Assembly (NCBI GenBank): GCA_963575745.1
Contig: CAUYUJ010000355.1
Span: 35,886 to 99,885 of the forward strand
Direction: 5' to 3'
Source of the DNA: Prorocentrum cordatum
Taxonomy: Eukaryota > Sar > Dinophyceae > Prorocentrales > Prorocentraceae
Length of the DNA stretch: 64,000 bases
The notes under the pieces were generated by a model. It was not told where the DNA came from, did not search any database, and saw only the letters and a program-made list of their open reading frames with translations. The position numbers and the translations under genes were made by a program. Positions 54,432 to 64,000 of this stretch are shown piece after piece. Position 1 is the stretch's first letter. Each line of letters starts with the position of its first letter.

Positions 54432-54579
54432 AAACAAACGACACCACCCCACCCACGGCCCTCCATGTGGCGCTACGGCCCATCGGGCGCCGTAGCGTAT
54501 ACCACGCGGAAACCCACGCCAGATTTGCTGGAAGACGCCAAGCCCCCTGGGGCCGTAGGTGGGGTGGTGTCGTTTGTTT
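54432..54579. mobile_element. MITE-like element, family D
   Basis: A perfect 22-bp terminal inverted repeat beginning AAACAAACGACACCACCCC, at 54432-54453 and 54558-54579. The interior holds a GGCGCTACGGCCC/GGGCGCCGTAGCG hairpin. It lies 25 bp beyond family C copy 3. Confidence 0.8.
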
Positions 54580-54609
54580 TCGGACCCACGAGGAGGAATC
54601 TGTATCCAT

Positions 54610-54735
54610 CACGCTACCCTTGCCTCGTTTTCGCCGTCTTGAGCCTCCTGGGAGGCCCTCGTCACCACCGCTGGATTCGCCTCGAAATTCTGGTCAGAAC
54701 GCACCCTGGGAGAGGTCCGGGGAGCAGCGGTATCG
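54610..54735 (+). mobile_element. Dispersed repeat, family F copy 2
   Basis: Contains CCTCCTGGGAGGCCC, GGATTCGCCTCGAAATTCTG and GGTCAGAACGCACCCTGGG. Same order as the copy at 55555. Confidence 0.7.
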
Positions 54736-54914
54736 ATACCATTTGGTTTCTCCGATAGGCTCAGGGGGGGACGAGGTTGGATGTTTGAGGATTCGGGTGT
54801 TTTCGTCGGTTCTCGGCGTCTTTCCAGCCTCGGGGTGCTCTCCAGCGGCTGCACCTCGCTGAGAGCGCTCTGGAGGCCCGAGCTATGGCCCGAAAGCCAC
54901 CGTGGACACGGATG

Positions 54915-55035
54915 GGCTCAGGGGGAAAGCATCGACGACCCCCAATCGCCTGTCGATCGCCGATAGGGGGCCTGATGGCCCGCCCCGCCCAGGACTGTGC
55001 GGCTTCGCTATCGAGAGCCCGTCGACGATGCACCG
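54915..55035. mobile_element. Dispersed inverted-repeat element, family G partial copy
   Basis: AAGCATCGACGACCCCCAAT, CGATCGCCGATAGGGGGCC and CGCCCAGGA words follow in the same order as in 58874-59075, ending GTCGACGATGC. Confidence 0.6.
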
Positions 55036-55550
55036 CCTCTCCCAGGTGAGCGACGGAAGAAAGACGGGGTTGTCTTCACCGACGCTCGCGCGTGAGCCGT
55101 AAGGTCGCGCGTAAGCGCCCTCGTTTCCAAGAAAGCGTGCCGCCCTGGCGGCCCGCGTACGCCACCGCGATGGTCGCTGTGCCATGTCGCGTACCGCTTC
55201 AGGCCGATGCTCCCTCCCCCCGGAGCCGTCCCCCCCCCGTGACGTTGCCCCCCACTCCCGCGCGGCGCGGTGCGGACCAGCCCGCTGCCGAGGCGGCACA
55301 GCGAGGCGCTCCGCCGCCGCCGTTCCGCACGGACTTTGCCATGAGGCAAGCGGGTTCTGTACGCTTTCTGCCGTACTGGGGCCCGAGAGGCCCCCCACAT
55401 CAGAGGCCAGCAACATATGTACACGTACGCGGTTAGCTTCCCCTGGAGGGCATTTGAACGAGGACGTTCGTGCACTCAAGATCGCGGAGGGCGTACATGT
55501 ACATATGTCGTTGCTCGCTCACCACGTGCCCCGGGACTCCGAGGAGGAAC
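55036..55550. other. Unclassified
   Basis: No gene or repeat recognised. ACATATGTACACGTACGC-like words near 55410 and 55495 are inverted to each other. Confidence 0.35.
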
Positions 55551-55554
55551 AGGT

Positions 55555-55685
55555 ACCGATTTCGCCACCCTGCACTCGTTTCCCTCCCTCTGGGCCTGCT
55601 GGGAGGCCGCCGCCGCCACGGCTGGAGTCGCCTCGACATTTTGGTCAGAACGCACCCCAGGAGAGGCCCGGGGAGTATCAGGAGG
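55555..55685 (+). mobile_element. Dispersed repeat, family F copy 3
   Basis: CTGCTGGGAGGCCGCCGCC, GGAGTCGCCTCGACATTTTG and GTCAGAACGCACCCCAGGAG match family F copies 1 and 2. Confidence 0.7.
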
Positions 55686-56279
55686 GAAAGAAACACACAG
55701 ACACAATTAATCGGCGATTCCCAGAAAATATGGGAAAATATGGGAAGTGAGGGGGAAGACAAAAACCCAGAAAATATGGGGAAATATAGGGGATATTTTT
55801 ATTTGTGTGTATTTATTTGTGTGTCTCAGTTCCCCTTCAGAGTAGCCGTAGCCGTATTTTCAAAGGGGCCGTCGGAAAACGGCTGAGGGCGAAACGTTGG
55901 TCCTGGAAGAAGCCCCTGGAAAACGGCTGAGGGCGAAAAGTTGGTCCTGGAGCCTGGGGCTCAGGAGGGAGTCTTGGGCCCTCCTGTAATCTAGGACCCA
56001 GGAGTCTTGGGCCAGCTTGGAGCCCAGGGCCCAGAAGTGGATCGAGGGCCCCGTTTTTTTCATGCCGAGTGGAGGAGAAGGGGTCCTGGAGAAGAGTGCT
56101 CCTGCAGGTTTCTTTCGCTGCTCTGGGGCTTCAGGGGTGCTCCCAGGGTTGCCAAAGATGGCTCGGGGGAAAGACAGGTCCCGTGGAGCTCCCCGGGGTC
56201 CAGCGCCCGCTTCCACCAGGACCCCGTCTTCTCCTGCCAGTTCGTTGTGCTCTCTGTCCCCTTTTTCCCTCTCCCATTT
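55686..56279. other. Unclassified, with a duplicated segment
   Basis: GAAAACGGCTGAGGGCGAAA followed by GTTGGTCCTGGA occurs twice in tandem (about 55873-55950). AAAATATGGG also repeats near 55730 and 55770. No gene seen. Confidence 0.45.
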
Positions 56280-56600
56280 TGCCTCCTCCGTCCTCTCTCT
56301 CCTCTCTCCTCTCTCCTCTCTCCTCTCTCCTCTCCTCTCCTCTGCTCTCCTCTCCTCTCCTCTCCTCTCTTCTCCTCTCCTCTCTCCTCTCTCCTCTCTT
56401 CTCTCCCCTCTCCCCTCTCCCCTCTCCCCTCTCCCCTCTCCCCTCTCCCCTCTCCCCTCTCCTCTCTCTCTCTCTCCCCTTCTCCCCCCTCCCCTTCTCC
56501 CCTTCTCCCCTTCTCCCTCTCCTCTCCTCTCCTCTCCTCTCCTCTCCTCTCCTCTCCTCTCCTCTCCTCTCCTCTCCTCTCCTCTCCTCTCCTCTCCTCG
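56280..56600. repeat. (CTCTC)n array
   Basis: CTCTCTCCT, CTCCCCT and CTCCT sub-blocks in series, closely like the array beside the gap at 28.74-28.90 kb. Confidence 0.95.
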
Positions 56601-56772
56601 TCGGCGTGGGGCGCAGTACTCGTGAGGGGTGCGGCACGCTCCTTCTAGGCTTAAAGGGTTACACGGGCCCATCCACTCCCTGAGCGCGCGGGCTGGGCCC
56701 AGGGCGCCCGCGGGCGAGGAGAACGATGCACATACGGTTGGTTCGTCTCGTGTCGACCGGCGGCGACCCCGC

Positions 56773-56800
56773 CGCCGGCGTTCAACGTTGAACGCCGGCG
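56773..56800. repeat. Perfect 28-bp palindrome
   Basis: Centred on TTCAACGTTGAA with CGCCGGCG on both sides. A second hairpin (TTGAACGATCGG...CCGATCGTTCAA, 56822-56860) follows at once and shares the GTTGAAC word. Confidence 0.9.
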
Positions 56801-57301
56801 TCGGCCCAGAGTCGGTCGATGTTGAACGATCGGACGTTGCGGAAGCGGCCGATCGTTCAAGGTTGAACGATGCCCGCGGTGACAGCAGCCAACGCCGGGG
56901 TCGACACGACGCGAACCTGCCGTATACCGATGCTGGCCAGGCCCATCTTGGGCTCAGGATCTGTGTATGTGCCTCCATGGCCAAGGCAGGAGAGCGCATG
57001 CACCGATCCGTGGCTCAGGATGGGCCTGGCCAGAAGCGGTGCATGTGCGTCGTTCTCCTTCCTCTCCTAGCAGCATGCGGGTCGGGATCCCCCCGTTTGC
57101 ACCGTGCTGTCGCCCGACGGGCGCACTGCCACTGCCACTGCCCCTCCCCTCGCAGGGGGTTGCCGGCGGTCCCTGTGCACGGAGCCCCTTCCCCCGGCCG
57201 GCCGCGCCGGCCGGCGGCCATCGGTCGGGCTCGGGGTCGGCCGGTATCGGGATCGGGTGGCGTCGGGGCCTGTCGCTGTCGGGATCCGCTCGGCTCCAGA
57301 A

Positions 57302-57461
57302 CCAGACATGATCGCGTTTTTAGCTAGTTTGGGCCTCGGGGGGCCTCCGCCGGCCCTCGGGACCGTCAAAAAAACGACGCGGGATGAAACGCCGGCCCCA
57401 GGGAAAGGGTCGGGACTTCCAGGGACCCCGTATTGAAGAAATCGGGACGTCGCATGTCTGG
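57302..57461. mobile_element. MITE-like element, family A copy 2
   Basis: 160 bp, CCAGACATGATCGCGTTTTT at the left and GCATGTCTGG at the right. Interior words match 1099-1280. Confidence 0.75.
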
Positions 57462-58080
57462 GGATCGGCCGCGAGCGGGATCGGCCATGGTCCAGGGTCG
57501 GCCAGGGCCAGGCTCGGCTCCAGGGAGATCTGCGGGCGGGATCGGCCAGGGGGTCTGGGCTCCGGGTGGGCTCGGGCTCGGCCCTGGCCTGGCTCGGCTG
57601 GTGTCTGGGCCCGACGGGGCCTGTGTATCGGGATCGGCGGGGCTCGGAAGCGGAGGGCGCCAGAACGGCCGGGTTGATGTGGATCGGCTCGGGCCTGGAT
57701 CGGCTGGGGTCGGGTTCGGCCGAAGTTTGTCGGGCCGGGCGAAAGGGGGGGATTGGGAAAGGGGGGGTTACGGAATTTGCTGCATGCAGCTGGTTTCGGC
57801 CTCGCCGAGGGGCCCATTCCTCGATACATGGGCGCCTACCGGCGCCGGGAGGCGCCGGGAAAATCAGCTACGTGAGCTGATTCTCAAACCCCCCCTTTGC
57901 TATCCCCCCCTTTCGCCCGACCCGAGTTTGGCTCGGCTGGGTCTCGGCCAGCTGGAGTCGGGGTCAATGGGGGCCAGAGTCGACCAGGGTCGGGATTGGA
58001 TGGGATCTGGGCCTGCTGGGGTCGGGGTCGGCTGGGGTCGCAAGCTGTTGGTGGGATCGGCTGGGTAGCCTCCTGCTATA
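57462..58080 (+). repeat. Degenerate GGGATCGGC/GGGTCGGC minisatellite
   Basis: Repeated GGGATCGGCC, GGGCTCGGCT and GGGGTCGGGGTCGG words of 10-14 bp, interrupted by unique sequence near 57760-57900. Confidence 0.7.
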
Positions 58081-58873
58081 TTCCTGGGGGCGCGGCTGCA
58101 ACAAATGCGCCGCCAAAATGAACCATTTTGGGGCGGGGGTGCCGTGGGCCGCGGGTCATATTTTTTGCGGGATGTTTCCGGACAAACCGGCGAACGCGTC
58201 CATTTTGGGTAAATCTTTACGCGTATTTTGGAAAAGGGGGTGACCCCCCTTCTGGGAGTGGTTGAGTTTTGCCTCACTTGGGAAATCCCAAACCGTTCTG
58301 TTTTGGGCGCGTTTCCGGAGCCCATTTTTAGCAGCCGTGCTTTTGGAATATCATTTGCTAGTATTGCAGTGCCTTCCGCAGAGAGTCTGGTATTGTGTTA
58401 TTGTATTGTCGTGGCTATCCACTCTCCGCCGTTGCCCCTGTCGCTTCTCTTGCTCCCGCAGGGAGCATTGCATTGTTTCTCGCAAGTGTGCCGTCTCCCG
58501 CAGGGAGCGTTGTATTGTGGGTCTCCCACATGCAGTCTTGTATCGGTTCGCGTCGTTCGAGCCCACTCCATTCCGAGCTGCGTATGTGCCACTCGATCCA
58601 GCACTTCAGGATATGGCGAGGTCGTCCCTGTGTGTTTGTGTGCTCCATGCAGCACTGCGCTCCTGGACCTCCAATGGCATGGTTCCTCCACGATGTGGTC
58701 GTTCCCGGAGCCACGGGTCCCGTTCCTGGGACCTGCTTCTTCTCGGCGCAAGCTGTTTCTGTATAGGACTGGGGCCCGCTAGGGCAGAGGCCGAAGCTGC
58801 CCCCCAAACGGTTCCCAAACGTCCGTTCTCAATGTTCTTGTTTCTCGAATTTCGCGCCTGAAGATCTTCAGGG
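58081..58873. other. Unclassified
   Basis: CCCGCAGGGAGC recurs three times near 58455-58510. No gene supported. Confidence 0.4.
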
Positions 58874-59075
58874 GCAACGCTAGGGGGGGGATAGGCACAG
58901 GGGGGGATGCATCGACCCCCAGGCGCCCATTGATCGCCGATAGGGGTCTGAGAGCCCCCACCCGCCCAGGAGGGTGCGGGTTCACTATCCGGGGACTATC
59001 GCCGATCTATCGGCGAGGTATCGCCGATTCCAGGTCGATGCATCCCCCCCAGTGCCTACCCCCCCCTATCGTTGC
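58874..59075. mobile_element. MITE-like element, family G
   Basis: Long inverted ends: GCAACGCTAGGGGGGGGATA then GGCACAGGGGGGGATGCATC on the left, and GATGCATCCCCCCCAGTGCC then TACCCCCCCCTATCGTTGC on the right. The interior has CGCCGATAGGGG and CTATCGGCGAGG hairpins. Confidence 0.8.
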
Positions 59076-59558
59076 ACCTCAGATCTGGGCCCTCCCCGTG
59101 TGCGTCCGCAGCCAGTTTGGGTTTGGGGAGCGGTTCTCCCTGGGTGGCCGCCGCTGCGCACTGCGGAGACCATGCAGCTGCGGCTCTCCGGGGAGGCTGC
59201 GGACGCGGTGGTGCCAGCGAGCGCAGGACAGCCGGCGATCGAGGCTTCATTCTCCTGCTCCCCCCTTCATCGGTGCTCTTGGGGATCTCGAAGCGCTGTG
59301 GCGACAGACCGTGCGGCGACCTAGGAATCCCTCAAGACCTCACCGCACGCTCCGCCACCGCACGGTTCTGGGACCCAGGGTGCCACTCCCAATCGCCAGC
59401 GACCCCGAATGCCAACGGACACACCACACGGCGTGGTCACCGCGCATTTTCGGGGCCGCTGGTTTCTCTTCTTAATCCATCCGATTTCTTTCTAGTCAAG
59501 TCCTCTCTGTCGCACCACCTGACGTTTCGATCGGGCGGGCCAGGCGTTTCGCTTGATC
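59076..59558. other. Unclassified
   Basis: No recognised gene or repeat. Confidence 0.4.
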
Positions 59559-60748
59559 GAAGACGCCTACGGCGAATCACCGCCGCCCCCTGCCTTTTCA
59601 GAAGCGCCCATGTGGCCGAACGTTGAGGCCAGACCTGCCAAGCCATCGGACCATGTGTTCCCCGAATCGGTTTGGAAAGCCTTCGGGGAACACGTGGGCA
59701 TCTTGAAGGTCATCTTGGCCGTCTTGGAGGCCTCTTGGGCGATCTTTCGGCGATCTTTGGGGGCTCTTGGGCCGTCTTGAGCCGTCGGGATGCCGAGAAG
59801 AAGCAAATTACAAAATCCTTCAAAAACCTTAGGAACATCAATGTTTGTGGCATCTTCTGGCCTTCCTGGAGGCCCTCTTGGGGGCCTCGTGGGCCGTCTT
59901 GGGCCAGCTTCGAGCCAACTTCGGCCATCTTGGCAGGTTCCTGGCACGTCTGACGCCGTCGGGAGCCGTCTTGTGACCTTTCTGGGCCAACGGGGGACCC
60001 TCTTGGGGCGGTTCGGGGCCGTCTTGGAGGCCATCTTGGGCGTCTTGAAGGCCATCTTGGGCGTGTTGGAGGCCTCTTGGGCCGTCTTGGGGCCCTCTTG
60101 GGGCCATCCTGGAGGCCACTTGGGCCGTCATGGGGCCCTCTTGGGGGCCTCTTGGGCGATCTTGGGGGCCTCTTGGGCCGTCTTGAGCCGTCGGAATGCC
60201 GAGAAGAAGCAATTCCAAAATCCTTCAAAAACCTTAGGAACATCAATGATTTTGGCCTCGTCGGGCCCTCCTGGAGGACCTCTTGGAGGCCTCTTGGGCC
60301 GTCTGGGAGGCCTCTGGGGGGCCTCTTGGGCCGTCTTGGGCTGTCTTGGACTCTGTTGGGCCGTCTTGGAGGCCGTCTTGGACCATCTTGGGCGGACTTG
60401 GAGGCCATCTTGGCCAATCTTGGAGGCCATCTTCGGCCATCTTGGCAATCTTGGAGGCCATCTTGGAGTGTTCCCCGAATCGGTTTGGAAAGCCTTCGGG
60501 GAACACGTGGGCGTCTTGAAGGTCATCTTGGCCGTCTTGGTGGCCTCTTGGGCGATCTTTCGGCGATCTTTGGGGGCTCTTGGGCCGTCTCGGGCCGTCG
60601 GAAGTCCCCAAGAAGGAAATCTCAAATCCGTGAAAAAACCTAAGGACAATCAATGTTTTTGGCCTCTTCTGGCCTTCCTGGAGGCCCTCTTGGGGGCCTC
60701 GTGGGCCCTTTTAGGCCAGCTTCGAGCCAGCTTAGGCCAGCTTCGAGC
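59559..60748 (+). repeat. CTTGGGCCGT minisatellite block, forward half
   Basis: Edge sequence GAAGACGCCTACGGCGAATC, a dyad-containing cap (GTTCCCCGAATCGG...TTCGGGGAAC, 59659 and 60472), and CTTGGGCCGT words. There are three AT-richer caps (TTCAAAAACCTTAGGAACAT type) at about 59785, 60190 and 60595. Confidence 0.85.
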
Positions 60749-60763
60749 CATCCCTTTAGGGAG

Positions 60764-60848
60764 TTCTTTTGGAAAAAGAACCAAAACCAAAACCGAGAGG
60801 GTCCAGCACGCCAGGCACCCCTTTGCTAAAGCAAAAGAGGGCGGCGGA
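60764..60848 (+). repeat. Direct repeat flanking the reverse half, copy 1
   Basis: AACCAAAACCAAAACCGAGA, GGGTCCAGCACGCCAGGC and CCCTTTGCTAAAGCAAAAG. Matches 62283-62365 almost throughout. Confidence 0.85.
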
Positions 60849-60919
60849 CTCCCCCTGGGGCTCCGGCGCGTCCCGCCGGGGTCCCGGGAATTTTTCCAAG
60901 GACCTCAATTCCCTACTTT

Positions 60920-62282
60920 TCTGCCCAAGACGGCTCCAAGATGGCCTCCAAGATGGCCAAGATGGCCCAAGATGGCCTCCAAGATGGTCTCCAAGATGGC
61001 CTCCAAGTCCGCCCAAGATGGTCCAAGACGGCCTCCAAGACGGCCCACGAGAGTCCAAGACGGCCCCAGACGCGCCAACAGGCCCCAAGAGGCCTCCCAG
61101 ACGGCCCAAGAGGCCTCCAAGAGGTCCTCCAGGAGGGCCCGAAGAGGCCAGAATCATTGATGTTCTTAAGGTTTTTGAAGGATTTTGGAATTGCGTCTTC
61201 TCGGCATTCCGACGGCTCAAGACGGCCCAAGAGGCCCCCAAGATCGCCCACGAGGCCCCCAAGAGGGCCCCATGACGGCCCAAGTGGCCTTCAAGATGGC
61301 CCCAAGAGGCCCCAACACGCCCAAGATGGCCTCCAAGACGCCCAAGATGGCCTCCAAGACGGCCCCGAACCGCCCCAAGAGGGTCCCCCGTTGGCCCAGA
61401 AAGGCCCCCAAGACGGCTCCCGACGGCGTCAGACGTGCCAGGAACCTACCAAGATGGCCGAAGTTGGCTCGAAGCTAGCCCAAGACGGCCCAAGAGGCCC
61501 CCAAGAGGGCCTCCAGGAAGGCCAGAAGATGCCAAAAAACATTGAATTTCCTTATGTTTTTGACGGATTTTGACATTTGCTTCTTTTCGGCCTTCCGACG
61601 GCCCGAGACGGCCCAAGAGCCCCCAAAGATCGCCGAAAGATCGCCCAAGAGGCCTCCAAGATGGCCCCAGAACGGCCCAAGAGGGCCCCAAGACGGCCCC
61701 AAGAGGCCCCCAAGATGGCACAGGAGGCCTCCAAGAAGCCCAAGATGGCCTCCAAGACGGCCCTTGAGCATTCCAAGAGGGCCACCAGTCGGCTCAGAGA
61801 GGCCCCCCAAACGGCGTCCGACGGCGTCAGGCGGACCAGGAGCCCACCAAGACGGCCGAACATGGCCCTAAGATGGCCCAAGACGGCTCAAGAGGCCTCC
61901 AAGAGGGCCCCCAGGAAGGCCCGAAAAGGCCAACATCCCATGGGTTTTTGAAGGATTGTGACATTTGCATTTTTTCTGCCTTCCGACGGCCCGAGACGGC
62001 CCAAGTGCCCCCAAAGATCGCCCAAGAGGCCCAAGACACGGCCCCAAGAAGCCCCCAAGACGGCCCAAGATGGCCTCCAAGACGGCCCAAGAGCCCTCCA
62101 AGACGTCCTCCAAGAAGGCCCGAAAGGGTCAAAATGGCCTCCAGACGGCCAAGATGACCTTCAAGATGCCCACGTGTTCCCCGAAGGCTTTCCAAACCGA
62201 TTCGGGGAACACATGGTCCGATAGCTTGGCAGGCGCTTCAAAAAAGGCAGGGGGCGGCGGTGATTCGCCGTAGGCGTCTTCG
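60920..62282 (-). repeat. CTTGGGCCGT minisatellite block, reverse half
   Basis: The same words and caps in reverse complement (CCAAGACGGCCCAAGAGGCC). The cap at about 61140-61212 mirrors 60183-60260. The far edge (62130-62282) mirrors 59559-59720, including the GATTCGCCGTAGGCGTCTTC edge. Confidence 0.85.
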
Positions 62283-62365
62283 ATTCTTTTTGGAAAACGA
62301 GCCAAAACCAAAACCGAGAGGGTCCAGCACGCCAGGCGCCCCTTTGCTAAAGCAAAAGGGGGCGG
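62283..62365 (+). repeat. Direct repeat flanking the reverse half, copy 2
   Basis: AGCCAAAACCAAAACCGAGA, GGGTCCAGCACGCCAGGC and CCTTTGCTAAAGCAAAAGG, as at 60764-60848. Confidence 0.85.
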
Positions 62366-62765
62366 CGGATACTTCTGCTATGGTGGCCTCCGGCCCAACC
62401 CGCCGCCGTGCCTGGGTTGCAGGTCAGAGGCCTCTTGGATGCCTGTTGGAAACTCTGGGCAGGCCTCTCGGAAGTCTTGGAGGCGGTTTAGGGGTGTCTT
62501 GGGGCCTCTTGAGGGCCTCTCGGGGCCACACGCGCGCACATCCCCTCGCCCGCACGTCGAACATATTCCCGAACCGGTACGTTTTCGAAGCATTTCAGCG
62601 CAGACGTCTGCGTGTTCACACCCACATGAAAACTCACTTGCGTTTCAATTACAACTTTGTCAGAGTTCGGAAATTTCTGCGTGCGCGTACTTCCTCATCC
62701 TCACGAACACTATCGTCACCATCGGTAGTGGCATCATTGCCACCGTCGTCATCCGTCAGCATTGT
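62366..62765. other. Unclassified, with short GGCCTCTCGG array
   Basis: The recurrent motif GGCCTCCGGCCCAACCCGCC lies at 62385, then a short minisatellite tail (62430-62525). Nothing else recognised. Confidence 0.45.
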
Positions 62766-62767
62766 TG

Positions 62768-62780
62768 TCGTCGTCGCCGC

Positions 62781-62846
<66 letters not shown>

Positions 62847-62875
62847 TGTTGTCGTCGTCGTCGTCACCGTCGACA
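62768..62875. repeat. (GTC)n/(GCC)n microsatellite
   Basis: About 105 bp of GTC/GCC repeats. Confidence 0.95.
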
Positions 62876-64000
62876 TCATCAGCGCTGACTGGGGTCAGCC
62901 AATCCCGCTGACCCGTGCTTGGGAGCTACCGCGCGGCGGGCCAGGCTTCGCGACTGCCGTGGCCGGATCCGGCTTTGGGCTGACCCGGGCAGTGCGTCCC
63001 AGAGAGACAGCTCCAGGGTCCCTGGTGTTGAAAGGTCGGCTTTGGGAGAACGCCCACCCAGACCAGTCGGCTGAGGAAATCTGCCCTGGTCCACTCGACA
63101 TGGGCATTCGAGTGTGCTGGTGCAGTCCCCAGTCGGTTTCGCCAGTCGGCGTGCGTGTTTTGTCAGATACACCCGCTTGTTTTCGGACGTCGGCTAGCTA
63201 TCCCGCACAGCCCCACTCGAAATGCGGTGCCGTGTGCTCGTGGAGTGCCTCTGGAAGCTTCCACACACGGGCGTCTTGCTGCAGGGTGTTCTGCCCACCC
63301 CCCGCACGTGCTCCAGAGCACACACGCTCGAGAGCTTTACGCTCCGAACGTGCTCTTCACTCCCTTTCTGCGCGCTTCGTCCCCCCCCCCCGTGTGCCTG
63401 CTGTGCCCCCTTCGGCCCCGCTGCATCCCACGGCTGCCCCCGAATGCGTTGAGGACCCGCCGCTGCGACCAAGAATTGCTTGCCCGCCCCCGAAAAGAGC
63501 ACACGGCGCCGGAGGCCAGGGTCTTCCTCGGTCTCTACGTGCGCGTGCCCTCCGCGCGTATCGGCCGCGCGCAGAAGGGAGCGGGCATCGGGGGCGGCCC
63601 TCCAAGAAGGCGTCCCGCCTCTCAAAAGCCCTCCTGTCTTTTGGGAGAAGCCCTCTGAGAAGCGTTGAAACGAAGGGGAGGACCTTTTCTAAGAAATCAT
63701 CTTCCTTTCTGGAAGGCTTTGGGTGTTCGCTAATGGGTCCATGGCTCAACGCAACCATCCAGCATTGGCGTCGAAGACCACCAGAGGCCCGCTGGAGACC
63801 TCTGGAAACTGCCGGACCGCCAGAGACCGCCGAAGGCTGCCGCAGACCGTCAGAAGACCTCCCGAGACCGCCCAGCGCCGATGGGCAGCAAGGGGTCCGT
63901 GGTGGAGTGCGTCGAGTGCGCAGGAAGGCTGGCTCCCCTCGCTCGGCACCCTCTGCGAGGCGCCAGAGGTGCCTCTCTCCGACGCCGACTCGGAATCTTC
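62876..64000. other. Unclassified right end of window
   Basis: No gene family recognised. A CTTTTGGGAGAAGCCCTCTG hairpin-like stretch lies near 63600-63665, and degenerate CCGCCAGAGACCGCC words at 63760-63880. Confidence 0.4.

Noticed and set aside
55846-55865. Possible spliced-leader relic CCGTAGCCGTATTTTCAAAG
   Set aside because: The first eight bases match the leader, but the rest needs insertions and gaps; too weak without other copies.

Overview
This window looks like repeat-dominated nuclear DNA from a eukaryote, most likely a dinoflagellate. That is an inference from several signs: very low gene density, GC-rich coding stretches, an intron made of a terminal-inverted-repeat element, tyrosine-recombinase retroelements, and a motif close to the dinoflagellate spliced leader. 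The species cannot be fixed from the sequence. A run of 100 N (28901-29000) marks a scaffold join. No prokaryotic operons, CRISPR arrays, rRNA or convincing tRNA genes were seen.

Layout. 1-811 holds the 3' end of a UBA-domain gene split by a 496-bp intron with near-perfect terminal inverted repeats. 1099-7170 carries small palindromic elements and a diverged composite repeat. 7.7-13.6 kb is tetranucleotide arrays and 'CTTGGGCCGT'-type minisatellites. 13.7-19.2 kb is a composite repeat that is duplicated and then mirrored, giving a roughly 3.6-kb foldback. 23.5-27.1 kb is a satellite of about 101 bp in three subfamilies. 29.1-30.3, 35.9-37.0 and 38.3-39.4 kb are three arrays of one satellite superfamily (75-bp and about 90-bp forms). 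33.3-35.2 kb (minus strand) is a decayed tyrosine recombinase. 39.9-40.7 kb (minus) is an unrecognised Pro/Arg-rich ORF.

The centrepiece is 46426-52429. It is a PAT/Ngaro-like (DIRS-order) retrotransposon with a gag-like ORF, reverse transcriptase, RNase H, tyrosine recombinase and a C-terminal methyltransferase-like domain. Split direct repeats bracket it in the order A1 - ORFs - B1 - A2 - B2. The ORFs carry several frameshifts and stops, yet the B repeats match at 127 of 137 positions. Both A repeats contain a spliced-leader-like motif behind a CT tract.

52.4-64 kb is microsatellites, several more short inverted-repeat elements and a large two-orientation minisatellite block (59.6-62.4 kb). 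The only host gene that can be supported is the UBA gene. A few possible isolated last exons are listed at low confidence. The remaining long open frames are best explained by 3-bp or 75-bp repeats that keep every frame open.
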